A stretch of DNA of 64,000 nucleotides, taken from assembly GCA_023935145.1 (NCBI GenBank), contig CM043702.1, forward strand, positions 108,472,088 to 108,536,087, in the 5' to 3' direction. The translations under genes were made by a program, and so were the position numbers. The notes under the pieces were generated by a model. That model ran no database searches and was not told where the DNA came from. It saw only the letters and a program-made list of their open reading frames with translations. The stretch is from Bretschneidera sinensis (taxonomy: Eukaryota > Streptophyta > Magnoliopsida > Brassicales > Akaniaceae). Shown one piece after another: positions 45,737 through 57,789 of the stretch (positions within the stretch are counted from its first letter, which is position 1; every line of letters begins with the position of its first letter).

Positions 45737-45745
45737 TATATATAG
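45737..45745 (+). promoter_or_regulatory. LTR TATA box
   Basis: TATATATAG, about 75 bp upstream of a CTCTCTCT-rich leader. This is the best-formed promoter box in the window, though only sequence supports it. Confidence 0.5.
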
Positions 45746-47242
45746 TGGTGGCAAACATAAAAACCCTCAAAGAGATCAGATTTTTTTTCTCTTTAAATTC
45801 TAGAGAGTTTCAATCTCTCTCTCTCTCTCTCTATCTCTTCTTCTCCTTCCTTGGTTTCTCTTGGAGATTTTTGCTAGAATCTTAAGGTATGATCTATATC
45901 CCTTCTAGTTATCTTTAAAATAGGATTAAAATGCTTAGATTTTGAGTTTTGTTTGAAGAAATTTGAAGTTAAATTAAGAAAATTTGAGGAATATAAAGCT
46001 AGGTATAATTTTGGTAATTTTTGAACAAAATCTAAAGATTTAGCTTGCAATAGCTAAATTTTGGTTATTGGTAATGTTAGTTATATAATTCTAAACCAAG
46101 GAAAGCATTGAAATTGAGTAAGATTTACAAAAATTCTTGGATTTAAGATTTTTGGGAAAGATCAAATTTTTGTTGAATTTTTTTTTTTTTTTTGCAAAAT
46201 CGAGTAGGTGGTAGAGGAAAATAATTGACTACCTCATAGAATAGTTGACTACCCAAAGCTTCTAGAGGAAAATAATTTTCAAAGAAACAAGTGGGTAGTT
46301 TACTGCTCTTATGGCCTAGTCGAATACACTTATGGCATAGTCGACTACACCTGTAAAAAAATTTCTACATCTTTAGTTCTTTGAATTCCAAAACTTTTCT
46401 AAATTTAGTCAAACTTCTTATACATTAAAAACATGAGTTAATCACCTCTGAAATATTTATTATCATTGATATGAAATATTTGTTTAGACCCAAGATTTTA
46501 TAATAGAAAAGAACTAGAGAGAATGCACTAAAAGAGAGAATAACAAGTGTTATTTTCAATTGAAATTTGTAAATAGTACATAAATCTTTAAGTAAAGTAA
46601 AACTCTTGGGTGGTACAAATTTTAGGAAAAATTTAAACACAAGACTATACTATCGTATACATTATATGTGAGAAGTATAACATTTACATAAATTCATATC
46701 ATGTCATGCGTGCAACGTGTGTGTGCGTCAATAGAAGTATATGGATATGATCTAGCATTGCATATTATACATCCATAGTTGATGATGGTGAAACTAAGTG
46801 TTAATTGTTTCTAGATGTTAGTGAAAACAACCTGAAGAGCAAAAGAGTAATTCAAAGTAAGCGAGAAGGACCTATAAATATTAAGATTTAAATAAACTAT
46901 AAATATAAAATTGAGGGTGTAGTTAGGGTCATACACTTGATGTTATATGATTGTGTGTATATCATAATACATGTGTTAAGTTAGAGAATCAAAGTATATT
47001 ATTTCCTTATGCTATATGGTATTTTTATTATAAATGAATTATGATTGAAAAATGATAAATTGTGTAAAAGTGACGTACGTGTTTTTGGATTGATGTGTGA
47101 GAATTGTGTTTTGTTGATGTGTTGTGATGAGTGCTTCCTCTTTGGTGTGACGAGAAAGGATGTTTCGAGATTGATGTGGTGTGGGTGTGTGGAAATTTTG
47201 TTTTATTATTGTTGCATTGTGATGACTATGTATGCATGCTGA

Positions 47243-47405
47243 CTATAAGACTTGCCCAGAATGGTGAAGGAATCAGAGAATGAAACTTAACTATAAGACC
47301 TACCCCAGAAGGGTAAATCATCCGAGAGAGATATTTGAGGGTAGGATCCGCCCTGGAGGGGTACAGAATTCGATAGTGATATTTGATGGTAGGGCTTTCA
47401 GGTCT
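47243..47405. repeat. ~55-bp LTR minisatellite, 3 units
   Basis: Three imperfect units with ACTATAAGACYTRCCCCAGAA or GTAGGATCCGCCCTGGAGG, a GGTRMAKRATYCGA-like core and AGATATTTGA. It lies in the same relative place as the GGCTGCC minisatellite of the other Tekay LTRs. Confidence 0.6.
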
Positions 47406-47463
47406 GAGAGTTGATATGAGATGAGATGTTTTACATATCGGTACATGAGGACACATCACTGTT

Positions 47464-47791
47464 GTGAATAATGAGATGAATACAATGAGTTGTATTGAGT
47501 TGAGATGAATTGTAATGGTTTAGATGAGCCATATTGAGCTGATATGAGTAGTATTAAGTTAAAATAAGTAGTATTGAGCTGAGATGAGCCGTATTGTGCT
47601 AAGATGAACTGTGTAAAAGCATTGTTTGTGAGTAATGAGATGAATACAATGAGTTGTGTTGAGTTGAGATGAATTGTAATGGTTTAGATGAGCCATATTG
47701 AGCTTATATGAGTTGTATTACGTTAAAATAAGTAGTATTGAGCTACGATGAGCCGTATTGTGCTAAGATGAACTGTGTAAAAGCATTGTAT
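47464..47791. repeat. 164-bp tandem duplication in LTR
   Basis: 47464-47627 and 47628-47791 are near-identical head-to-tail copies (GTGAATAATGAGATG versus GTGAGTAATGAGATG at their starts; AACTGTGTAAAAGCATTGT at their ends). Within each copy GAGTTGAGATGA/GAGCCGTATT-type words repeat. Confidence 0.9.
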
Positions 47792-48419
47792 ATGATGATT
47801 TCTTTTCATGATGTGCATGTTACTATGCTTATGAATGAGGATTATGTGGATACTGTAAGATGTGTATGCTAATGTGATTATGAATGAAGATTTTATGAAT
47901 ACTATGAAGTGCGTGGTACTTTGTGTGACGAATGTTTTTCCTCGACTTGACAAAATGGAGGAAATGTGAGATTAAATCTTAAAAAAAAAATTTGACCTAG
48001 ATACATATACTAAATCATTGAATTTATATTAAGGTTGGATAAATGAAATTCAAAATCGATTACATTTAGTAATGTGAATCTCACTGAGCTTTCTAAAGCT
48101 CACCCCTCTTCTAATTTTATTTTTCCTCCAAGTGGTAATTAGGGTTTGATTTGAGCTCTAGTGGAGAACGACTAAATTGCCATGTCATAAGAGCTCCAGG
48201 AACGACATTCGCAACGCTTGTCTTGAGTATGCATTTAGTAAAACTTTATCCGTCTAGAAGTGTATATTTTGATGTCATTCTTGTAAAGTCCAAAGTTTTA
48301 AAAAGTAGAGAAATAGTTATAATTGTATAAATTCAATTGTACATTATAATAATTGATTTGATTTATAAATGATGAAATGTGTTTGGTGATTAATTGTGAG
48401 CATGGTATGTTAGGATAGT

Positions 48420-49867
48420 GCTCGTTGCTCAAAGGTAATGATTTTGTTCCAAGTAGGGCCTGCCTGGGATGGGTCAATACACTTGCCTAGTTGGAAGTTG
48501 TTTGTTGATGGGTCATCCAATGCATCTAGAAGTGGAGTCGGCCTCATTCTTATCATTCCCGAGAACTTTACAATCGAGTATACACTATAGTTTGACTTCA
48601 AGGCTTCGAATAACGAAGCTGAATACGAGGCACTTTTGGCCGATATGAAGTTAACTCGCTCTCTCATGTTTGAAGCACTAAAGGCATTCAGCAATATGCA
48701 GTTGGTGGTCAATCAAGTGTCAAGAAAGTATGAGGTTAGAGGAGCCCATATGGTAAAATATTTGGATAAGGTAAAAGATTCGGTAAAGTATTCAAGCAAA
48801 TGAAAGTAACCGTGGTACTGAGATCTGAAAATGCAAAAGCTGATGCCTTAGCTCAATTAGCATCCTCTAATACCTCTGATCTCCCATGATCTGTATATGT
48901 TGAAATCTTGTCTACCCCCAACATAAAAGATACTGAGGTAATGGACATAGATGATGAGTTGAATTAGATAAGTCTGATTATCAAATATCTTCAAGACACA
49001 GAGCTCCTAGAGTCATGAGTTGAAGCGAAGAAGCTAGTTTCTCAGGTAGCCAGATATTGTGTGATCGAAAATCCCTCATTTTTCCATACTGAAGGGCCTT
49101 AGCCCTAGAGAAGCTGACTATGAACTTAGAAAGGTTCACAAAGGAATCCGTGGGAACAATCTTGGCGGCTAAGCTCTTCCACAAAAGATTTTTCAAGATA
49201 AGGGTACTATTGGCCGAAGTTTCAGAACAAGGCCATAGACTTCTTTATGAAGTGTGTTAAGTGTTAAAAATTTGTTCGCGTCCCTTATTTCCCCAAAAAT
49301 CCTCTTACATTCATAACCAATATGTACCTTTTCTAATTTAGGGTATAGACATATTAGGACCCTTCCCCAAAGCATCGGATTAGCTATGGTTCCTGATCAT
49401 GGAAATGGATTACTTCATAAAGTGGGTAGAGGTCGAACCACTCGCTAAGATCACCTATCAAAAAGAAAAAGACTTTGTCTTGAAGTCCATAGTTTATCGA
49501 TTTGGGGTACCAAAAGTCCTTGTGACAAAAAATAGGAAACAGTTCGAAAGTGCCCGATTCAAAAGCTGTGTGAAGACTTCGACATCGACCATCAATTCTC
49601 TTATGTGGGAAATGCATAGGCCAAAGGTCAAGCTGAAGTGATGAACAAGACAATATTTCAGACTTTGAAGAAAATGTTGGAAGATGCGCAAGGATTATGG
49701 GTCTAAGAACACCCCCATGTACTCTGGTTTACCAGACCACACCTCAGTCGTCGACTGGTGAGAATTATTTTTTCTTACCTTTCGGGTCTAACACTTAGTC
49801 CTAGTCGAGGTGGGAGAATCCTCCCTTTGGGTAAAGATGTTATATGTTAAGAAGAATGAAGAAGGAC
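48420..49867 (+). pseudogene. Tat C RNase H and integrase
   Basis: RNase H: SWKLFVDGSSNASRSGVGLI (near 48500), a FKASNNEAEYEALLADMKL block (48590-48655) and QLVVNQVSRKYEVRG. Integrase: a KFVRVPYFPKNPLT block near 49270, then MEMDYFIKWVEVEPLAKITY (49399), and VYRFGVPKVLVTKNRKQFES (about 49492-49551), where the usual DNG is KNR. A PKAKGQAEV-like glutamate region lies near 49620, and a Glu/Lys run KKNEEGLKKSIRKL (49850) marks the C-terminus. Frameshifts and stops are common; the core aspartate is lost. Confidence 0.85.
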
Positions 49868-50555
49868 TGAAGAAGAGTATAAGGAAACTATTTATCAAAG
49901 AAAACCTCCTTAAACCGACTCCAAGTTAATGGTCTATCCACATCTGCACTAAATCTAGGAAGAGTATCCTCCCACCATTTTAAAGCCTCTCCCTCTAACT
50001 TGAATGTAGGTAAAACACCAAACAACCTCTCTACATGTTTCACCCACATCTTAGCCTCAAAAGGATTCACAGATCCTCTAAATAATATGAGATTCAACTT
50101 AATGAACTAACAAAACAATCTCCATGCATCTCATGCACAAAGTCATATTCCCCCTCCAGAACATCTATCCTCACTAGATCTACAACAACCTCAGGCTCTA
50201 CTCTAGCTTGCTCATCTAGTCTACACTGTAGACTATTGGCTCTATCCTCTCAAAAGTACGGATAAGGACTTCTCTTATCTCGTCTCTCCCAACCCCAAAT
50301 TATTTGACACCTTTACTAGTATCAGTTGTACTATCAATACGTTCCCTTCTAGGAACCAAAACCAAGAGTTAACCTCTATCTCAACCTAGGCTTGTCTAAA
50401 TATTAGAGGCCTATCATGCTCTCTCAAATTAGTAACTCTAACTCTAGGTCTACCACGTCCATGTGGCATCCTCAGACTCTGCATTATGATATAATTTATT
50501 TTAATCTTCCACTTTCTTAATTTTTATGTAGTCTTTAGAATCATAAAACCTAATT
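49868..50555 (-). pseudogene. Tekay-like gag (left partner of the middle LTR)
   Basis: On the minus strand gag reads LFRGSVNPFEAKMWVKHVER, a LFGVLPTFKLEGEALKWWED block, then RPLTWSRFKEVFFDK and stop. This is the retrotransposon gag capsid region. The N-terminal part lies between 50500 and 50100 and is low quality. The element is cut at about 49868 by, or joined to, Tat C integrase. It follows the LTR at 50571-53138 in the same orientation. Confidence 0.85.
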
Positions 50556-50566
50556 CTCTGATACCA
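50556..50566 (-). promoter_or_regulatory. Tekay-like primer-binding site
   Basis: On the minus strand TGGTATCAGAG, four bases from the LTR end: the initiator-tRNA-Met type site. It shows that the adjoining LTR also acts as a 5' LTR for the gag on its left. Confidence 0.85.
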
Positions 50567-50570
50567 AATT

Positions 50571-53138
50571 TGTAACGACCCATTCTAAGTTGGCCACCCT
50601 TGAGACAAGGTTGTCACATTTTGTTATCCCAGCACGACACATATATACAACAATAAAAATTCATCAATTGAAACTAAAATTACATCAAAATCCTTAATTC
50701 TTTTCAGTGGAGATACACCATCATTCTCCTATCAAAAGTAGTATATATATAAGTGTAATAATAAAATGCATGAATTTATTCAATTTCTCAAAATTTTCTT
50801 TTATTTTTATTCATTACTATGGAATGTCAACCATGGGACTTACATATGATAATTACTCACTCTAAGCATCAGATTTACACTCTATTTGTCTATTTGTCCT
50901 ATCCACAGCCTGAAATATTTCAACAATGATAAATGAGTTTCACAAGCTCGACGAATTAAACTTACTAAAAGTACTTGATTGTATACTTCCAATCATATAT
51001 TATAATTCAATCAGTTCTAATTCATCAATATTAATCATCTATTTCTTCACATATAATAATTCAATCTTCAAATAATCTTCCAATATTCATTCATTTATTA
51101 TCTCATATAATTTAATAATAACATTCTTTTATCTATACTCATATCATAATTCTAACCATTCATCAATTTCTTCTTAAATTAATCATCAAACTATAACCTT
51201 TCAAATAATATATTTTATATATCAAACATACCAATTTTTTTCTCATATATTTAATCATCTCGAGATTATCGATTCAATATCATCATTTATCTCGTTATGA
51301 GGTTCAATCATAAAATTCTATCATATCAACCTTTCATTTTTCTTTCTCATCATATCTGTCTCTATGTGAGACTCGTATGTTTATCAATCAATTCACAATC
51401 AAGACTAATGCTTTAGCATCCCAATCAACAATAATAAACTATTCAATAAAATAAATGCATGTATTTAAATTATATTTCTTTCTTTCATTCTCATCACATC
51501 ATCTTTTTTTTTATCATATCATCTCCTTTTGATTACATCGTCCATTCAAATTATATAATCATTTGGGAATGTCTTCCCACATGTCGACATGCTTTATCCA
51601 AACCAACTATAGTTTTGGTATATTTTTTATTTATTTAGACTAGCTACATTCCTTATCTTACCTTTTATAAATATGAACAACTACATACAAGCAAGCATAC
51701 ACCAAATCATTCAATCCAACTATCTCTTTCTCAAATCATTATCTTATCAAATACATACAAAATTATCTCCTCATATTATCTTAATTTATCAATCACGACT
51801 TTCTATAATTTCATTTATCCTTTTAATATATATTTCATCAATCTATCATTTCAATACATATATTCTCATATAATAAATTTTTAAAATACTAATTATTCAT
51901 ATATTATCAGCCAATCAACTGTTATAAATAATCCAATCATTATAATTCATTCTTATATACTTAATCTATAAACCAATATCATATATCATCCAATCATATA
52001 ATTTAATAATTTAGTCAAATACAATCATTTTATATTTCATATTTATTTCGATTACTAAAATTAAATCTAACTCAGCTAATAGCTCTTAAAACTACGCTCG
52101 GACAACTTCCTTTCCTTTCCTATTTTGGTCAACAATTTCACCTAATTGCTGATCACCAACACCTATCATAACATCTTTATTAAAAATCTATATATTCTTC
52201 AATTCTTCCATAATTTGAACTTTTAAATTTTTATACCCATTTCCGGGTAAATTCATGTATGCACAAAAATTCATCTGTTTCAAATTTTAATTCTTTTTAG
52301 TATTTTTTAACATAAATTCTTTTCTTCTTCCTTAAATTCAAATTAAAGGTTTATTTTAGGAATTACAAAAAATAACTTCAGTTCTCCAAAATTTCATGAT
52401 AAATTTCAAAATATTACCTTTCAAACATTTTCCCTAATTTTTGTTGAATATCCTCCCAAAAACTTCAATAAATCTCAGCCTTTAAATTTTCAATAATTAA
52501 TTCTATTAGTCTCAAATTGTTTAAAAGTGGTTTTTTTAAAGTTTTCTAAAGATAGATTTTTTAGGAAAATATAGCAATTTTCGGAGAGAGAAATGGAGTT
52601 TTAAAACACATTTTATAAAAAAAAAATCAAGTTTTTATTCTGAAAACCAGTCTGACCAGTCAGCTACCTAGCAGACTAGTCAGATCCACAAATAAATACA
52701 GTTCTGCCACCAGTCATCTCCATAGAAAATCCACGATTTTACCATTCATTATTTACCATTATGCCATCCTATATTTACAGTTTTGCCATTACCCCTAAAT
52801 ATCAATTTTTTTTCATCTTTTCGTCCTTCAAAAAAATTCTAAACAATTATGTAGAAATATAGAAAATTATATTTTCATCCACCAAATCTTCTAATTAATT
52901 TCTTCAATCTCATTCCGTATTTGTTTTTTTTCAAAATTTCTTCATTTCAAACTTCTAAATTTCAAAATTTTCAGTACTTTCTTCTTCAAAAAAATTTCTA
53001 ACTCTTTCCAATAAATTTCTCAAGATCATCTTTCATAATTACTTCAAATGAATACTAAATATTTAATCTATGTATTATTTTATTTAATATAATATCAATT
53101 TACCTCTTTACCCTTGTTTTAAGGGTACGAATATTACA
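50571..53138 (-). mobile_element. middle Tekay-like LTR
   Basis: 2568 bp; plus-strand start TGTAACGACCCATTC and end GAATATTACA. To its right is a polypurine tract (minus AAGGAGGGTAGAAT, 53139-53152) and pol; to its left a primer-binding site and gag. It therefore is 3' LTR of one copy and 5' LTR of the next. It has a hairpin at 50935-50949 and palindromic words CTGACCAGTCAG and AGACTAGTCAG near 52650-52680. Confidence 0.9.
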
Positions 53139-53974
53139 ATTCTACCCTCCTTATAGTAATTTTGCCTCCAAAATTTTCTTGCCTATCTCTTGAAATAATT
53201 AGAGATAATCTTTCATAATTCTTGCCTCTTGCTCCCAAGTAATCTTCTCAACATATTTATTCTTCCATAAAACTTTAACTAAGAGAATCACTTTATTCTG
53301 CAAGACTAGTTTCTTTCTATTTAAAATTTTGACTAGTATTTGCATAAAGGTCAAATCTTCTTGTAATTCTATAGCCTGACTCAGAATACTATGGGATTCA
53401 TCATGTAAATGCTTTCACAAAGTGAAACATGAAACACATTATGTAATTGCTTCAGCCGATAAGTTACTGGTCCAACTCTCTCTCTCAATCACCTCATAGG
53501 GCCCCATAAACCTCAGACTCAATTTCCCTTTCTTTCTAAATCACAAAACACCCTTCTATAGAGATATCTTCAATTATATCCAGTCATCAACCTATAACTC
53601 AAGAGATCATCTCCTATTATCAATATACTTTTTTTGTCTATTTTTTGCTGCTTTAAAGCTCTCTCTAACCAATTTGATCATCTTAGTAGTTAATTGTGTT
53701 ATCTCTGGACCAAAATATCTTCCCCTCTAACCTTTTCCTAACATACTTGAGTTCTGTACCTCCCACCATACAAAGCATCAAACGATGCCATCTTGATACT
53801 AGTCTAATATAGATTATTGTATGCAAATTCAATCAACGGAAAATTTGCATCCCAGCTCACTGAGAAACTCAATACACTTGCTCTCAGCATATCTTCTAGT
53901 ATTCTAATAATCCTATCTGTCTACCCATCTTTCTGAGGATGTAAGCTATACTAAATTGAAACTGTGTACCCATA
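53139..53974 (-). pseudogene. Tekay-like integrase C-terminal half
   Basis: On the minus strand integrase blocks are MASFDALYGGRYRTQVC (near 53790-53740), a short segment resembling WDANFPLIEFAYNN near 53850-53820, then the basic linker and HxVFHVS-like region near 53430. Heavily mutated. The bases CCATA at 53970-53974 are the left target duplication of the solo LTR that interrupts it; coding continues at 56003. Confidence 0.78.
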
Positions 53975-56002
53975 TGTAATACCCGTAATCATAAAGCAAG
54001 GGTAAAGAAGTAATTTAATAAATATGGCATGAAATTAAAATAATATATTTACGCGAAGGATGTAGTATTGAATAAAAAATTCTTTAAAAAAAGGACATCC
54101 AAAAAAGAAAAATAAGAAAAGAAAAAAAAATTAAAAAGATCAAACAAAACCTGCTGCCAAATTAAGCATGAAGTTGTGCATGTAATACAAGTGCAAAAAA
54201 AAATGTGGAACTTGGGGAAGTGAAGCAGCTGAGTCATAAGTTTGAAACTGCCAAAATTTTCTTAGAGTTTACATCTATATATAGAATATATTTACGCGTA
54301 CCGAATTCATTTTGTTTTCTTACCATTACATAATTTCTTTAAACACTTGAGGACCCATAGAAAGGTTAAAAGAGCAAAATTTTGAAGGAGTTTACTGTGG
54401 AATTTCACAGAGAATCACGAGAAGCTATCAGAAAAATAGAAGGTAATAATGTGATGTTTATTTATGAATTTTTAGCATTTATGAAATTTCTCGAAAGTCA
54501 AAGTGGGAATTTTCAAAGGGTGTGGTTTATGAAGAATTGAAGAAATAATAAGAAATTTAATACAAATATTATGTCAGGTGTTGAAGATCTACAACTGAAG
54601 GAAATTTTTGAGAGGAACAGGAAAGGCAAGGAGGTGATCCACGGGTAGCTTTAAGTGTTATGTAGTGAGTAGATTTACTTTAAGTAGTCTAAATAAAAAT
54701 TAAATATCTAATGATAATATAAAATTTAACTATTAGCGTATGCTTTGGTTGTAGATAAATATTTGACACATAGAAAATTATTATGTGAAAAATATATTTT
54801 TAGAATAATTAGTTGATTTAATAATGATGGCGATAAATAAAATTCTTGATGAGTTATGGTTAATAAACTTATATGATATATGAGGAGAAGAAATTAATGA
54901 AATATAGTGGATCTTGACAAGCTTTGATGGATGATTTGATGTGATTTTGGATGAAATTTAGAGAATCTTGACAAGCTTTGATGGACGATTGGATGTGATT
55001 TATTATGAGATGAATTTAGTGGAAATTTTTATATAATTTAAGAAAAATTAGGATAGCCAATTTAAATATTTGAATTTATGTTTGTTTTTTTTTTATGTTA
55101 TTGTTCAGATGCATATTTCATATCATTGTTCATATACATATGCATTAAATGAAAAGAAAAGAACCAGGAAGACAGCTGGTCTAATTGAAAAATCGTGACA
55201 GCCGATATAGGCTGGAAATAAAAGGGACACCGTGACAGCTGGTATAAGCTGCCAGTCTAAGATAATAAAAACATATCGATATGTGGGAAGACGATCCCAT
55301 AATAATAATTCATGCTTTACATCTGTTTTAATTATTGCTTGCATTATTGAAATGTTGATGTGTGGTGTAGTATTGCGAATTTATTTATAGATGGATGAGT
55401 CTCACAGAGAGACAGTTATGGTGATAAGAACCATCTAAATGGTAGATTTTATGATGTGAACCTCATTACGAGGTAATTATGAGATAACTGGTGGTCTTAA
55501 GGTGAACCAATAAATATGAGAAAGAGATTGATAAAGAATGGATCTTATGACATATGTAGTGAGAGTAGAATACTAGTATCAAGTTGTATGAGATATAAAT
55601 GATTTAATATTGAAAGACCACTTATACAAATTTAGTACTTATAGTAAATTTAATTCACTGAGCTTGTGAAGCTCATCCCTCATTGTACAATGATTTCAAG
55701 TAGCAGATAGGACAAATAGTCTGGTAGGTTGAGAGTCAGATGAAATAATTTCTGTAAGCCACGTAAGTGTCAACATCCTTAGACTAATGAGAAAAAAAAT
55801 TATTTGTAAATATTCATGCATTTTATGTTGTATATAATGTTTAAAGATAAGATTGATGTAACTCTCCTGTTGAGGGTTGAGGATTTATGTAAAAATTTCT
55901 TTTGGTGTTATTTATTTTCATTGTTGCATATATGTGTCGTGCTGGAATTTTCAAAATGTGGACACCGTCTCGGGGGTGGCCAACCCAGGATGGGTCGTTA
56001 CA
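53975..56002 (+). mobile_element. solo Tekay-type LTR with target duplication CCATA
   Basis: TGTAATACCCGTAATC ... GGATGGGTCGTTACA, 2028 bp. CCATA is present on both sides (53970-53974, 56003-56007), and the interrupted integrase sequence rejoins at this point. No internal region is present, so it is a solo LTR left by recombination between two LTRs. It carries hairpin GAGCTTGTGAAGCTC (55660-55674), palindrome CATTGTACAATG (55681-55692) and GACAGCTGGT repeats at 55160-55250. Confidence 0.95.
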
Positions 56003-57789
56003 CCATAGCCTTCTAAAACCCCTTCTAAAGTCTAGAAGTAAATCTAGAATCTCTATCTAATATAACGCTCAAAGGTATCTCGTGCAATCTCTCAACCAAC
56101 TTTTCATGACTCCAAGTAATCTTAATTAGAAGAAAATGGGATGACTTAGAAAGTCTATCTACAATCACCAACATAGTATCATGCCCTCTCTAAGTACAAG
56201 GAAAACGTAAAACGAAATATGTACTATCATTTAGAAATATACTCATTTGCATTCCTATTCATCCCTTACCCCCAATAATTCTATCTCAACCCTTTATACA
56301 TTTATACACTTATTATTACCTCGGTGCATTGAATACACAAAATAATGAGCCTCCCACAAAATCTCCCTTCTCATCTCAACATAATTGGGAACATAAATCA
56401 TGTGTCCCAATACAACCATATTATCTTCTCTAATCCTAAACTCAGTTTGCTTCCCACTCAACACCTACTGCTTGATCTTCTCTATCTGTTCATCTATACT
56501 CTATATCTCAAACAAACATTCTACTATAGAAGATTGTGCCACCATATTAGCTATCAAAACTCCTCTATCGCTGACATTTAATTGTATTCTCATCTTTCTC
56601 ATCTCTATCATCAGCTTCACATCATAACTCCCAATAGCAACTAACCTCTTAGAAGACTTCATACTTAACGCATTAGCCACCACATTCATCTTCCCCGGAT
56701 GATAATGAATTGTATAGTCATAGTCACTAATCAACTACATTCACTTCTTTTGCCTCAAATTCAACTCCCTTTGAGTAAGCAAATAGTCAGACTCTTGTGA
56801 TTAGTAAAAATCTAAGAAGTGGCTCCATACAAATGATGTCTCCAAATCTTCAACGCAAATAGTATGACAGCTAATTCTAAGTCATGGGTCGAGTAATTCA
56901 TCTCATGGTTCTTCAGTTTTCTATAAGAATAAGTTATAACCTCTTTATGTTGTATCAACACACATTCCAACTCCTAATGCGATGCATCATTGTACACCAC
57001 AAATCTTTTCATCACCAGAAAGAAGGACTAAAACCGGAGCAATAATGAACTTCTCTTTAATTCACTAAAACCTCTTCTTATACTCCTCTGGTCATTCAAA
57101 TTTTACTCCTTTCCTGGTCAACCTAGTAAATGGTACTACAATTATAGAAAAAATTTGGATAAATCTTCTATAATAACTAGTCAACCCCAAGAAGCTTCTA
57201 AACTTTGTCACATTGATCAGTCTCTCCCAATTCAGCATTGCCTCTACCTTCTATGGATCAATAGTTATACCACCTCCTGACACTACATACCCCAAGAATG
57301 ATACTTCATTCAACCAAAACTCACACTTAGAGAACTTTGCATACAATCTCTCTCTCCTTAGAATCTCAAACGCTATCTCTCTCCTCAGAATCTCTAACAC
57401 TATCTCTAAATGTTTCACATGCTCCTCCTCATTCTTAGAATACATCATGATATCATCAATAACAACAACCACAATTTATCCGAGAATGATTTAAACACCT
57501 TATTCATCAAATCTATAAATGTTGCAAGAGCATTAGTCAACCGAAATGGCATCACAAGGAACTCATGATAGCCATAACGTGTCTTCAATGCAATTTTAGG
57601 CACGTCACTCTCCTTTATCCTCAATTGATGATAACATTACCTTAGATCTATATTTGAAAACACCTTAGCTCCCTGCAACTATTCAAATAATTCATCTATT
57701 CTGGGTAAAGGATAGTTATTCTTAATATTTATCTTATTCAACCATTTATAATCTATACACAACCTAATTATCCTATTCTTCTTCTTCAT
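56003..57789 (-). pseudogene. Tekay-like RT, RNase H and integrase N-terminal part
   Basis: On the minus strand RT is at 57789-57080: [40 protein letters not shown], then [20 protein letters not shown] (catalytic aspartates near 57460) and [20 protein letters not shown]. RNase H tail at 56734-56640: ISDYDYTIHYHPGKMNVVAN, ALSMKSSKR. Integrase N-terminal sequence to 56003 is weak. At 57355-57405 a short in-frame duplication repeats an EILRRE word. The element's 5' part is cut where the SIRE-like LTR starts. Confidence 0.85.

Larger units (their letters stand above)
45441..48419 (+). mobile_element. long Tekay-like LTR
   Basis: Starts TGTAGAGATCG right after the polypurine tract. A TATA box (TATATATAG) at about 45737 is followed by a CT-rich leader with a (CT)n tract at 45814-45832. 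Tandem repeats lie at 47243-47405 and 47464-47791. It has the inverted repeat GAGCTTTCTAAAGCTC (48086-48101) in the same context as the other Tekay LTRs. The right end is not defined: no clear TACA end is seen before Tat C coding sequence begins near 48420, so it may be cut. Confidence 0.65.
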
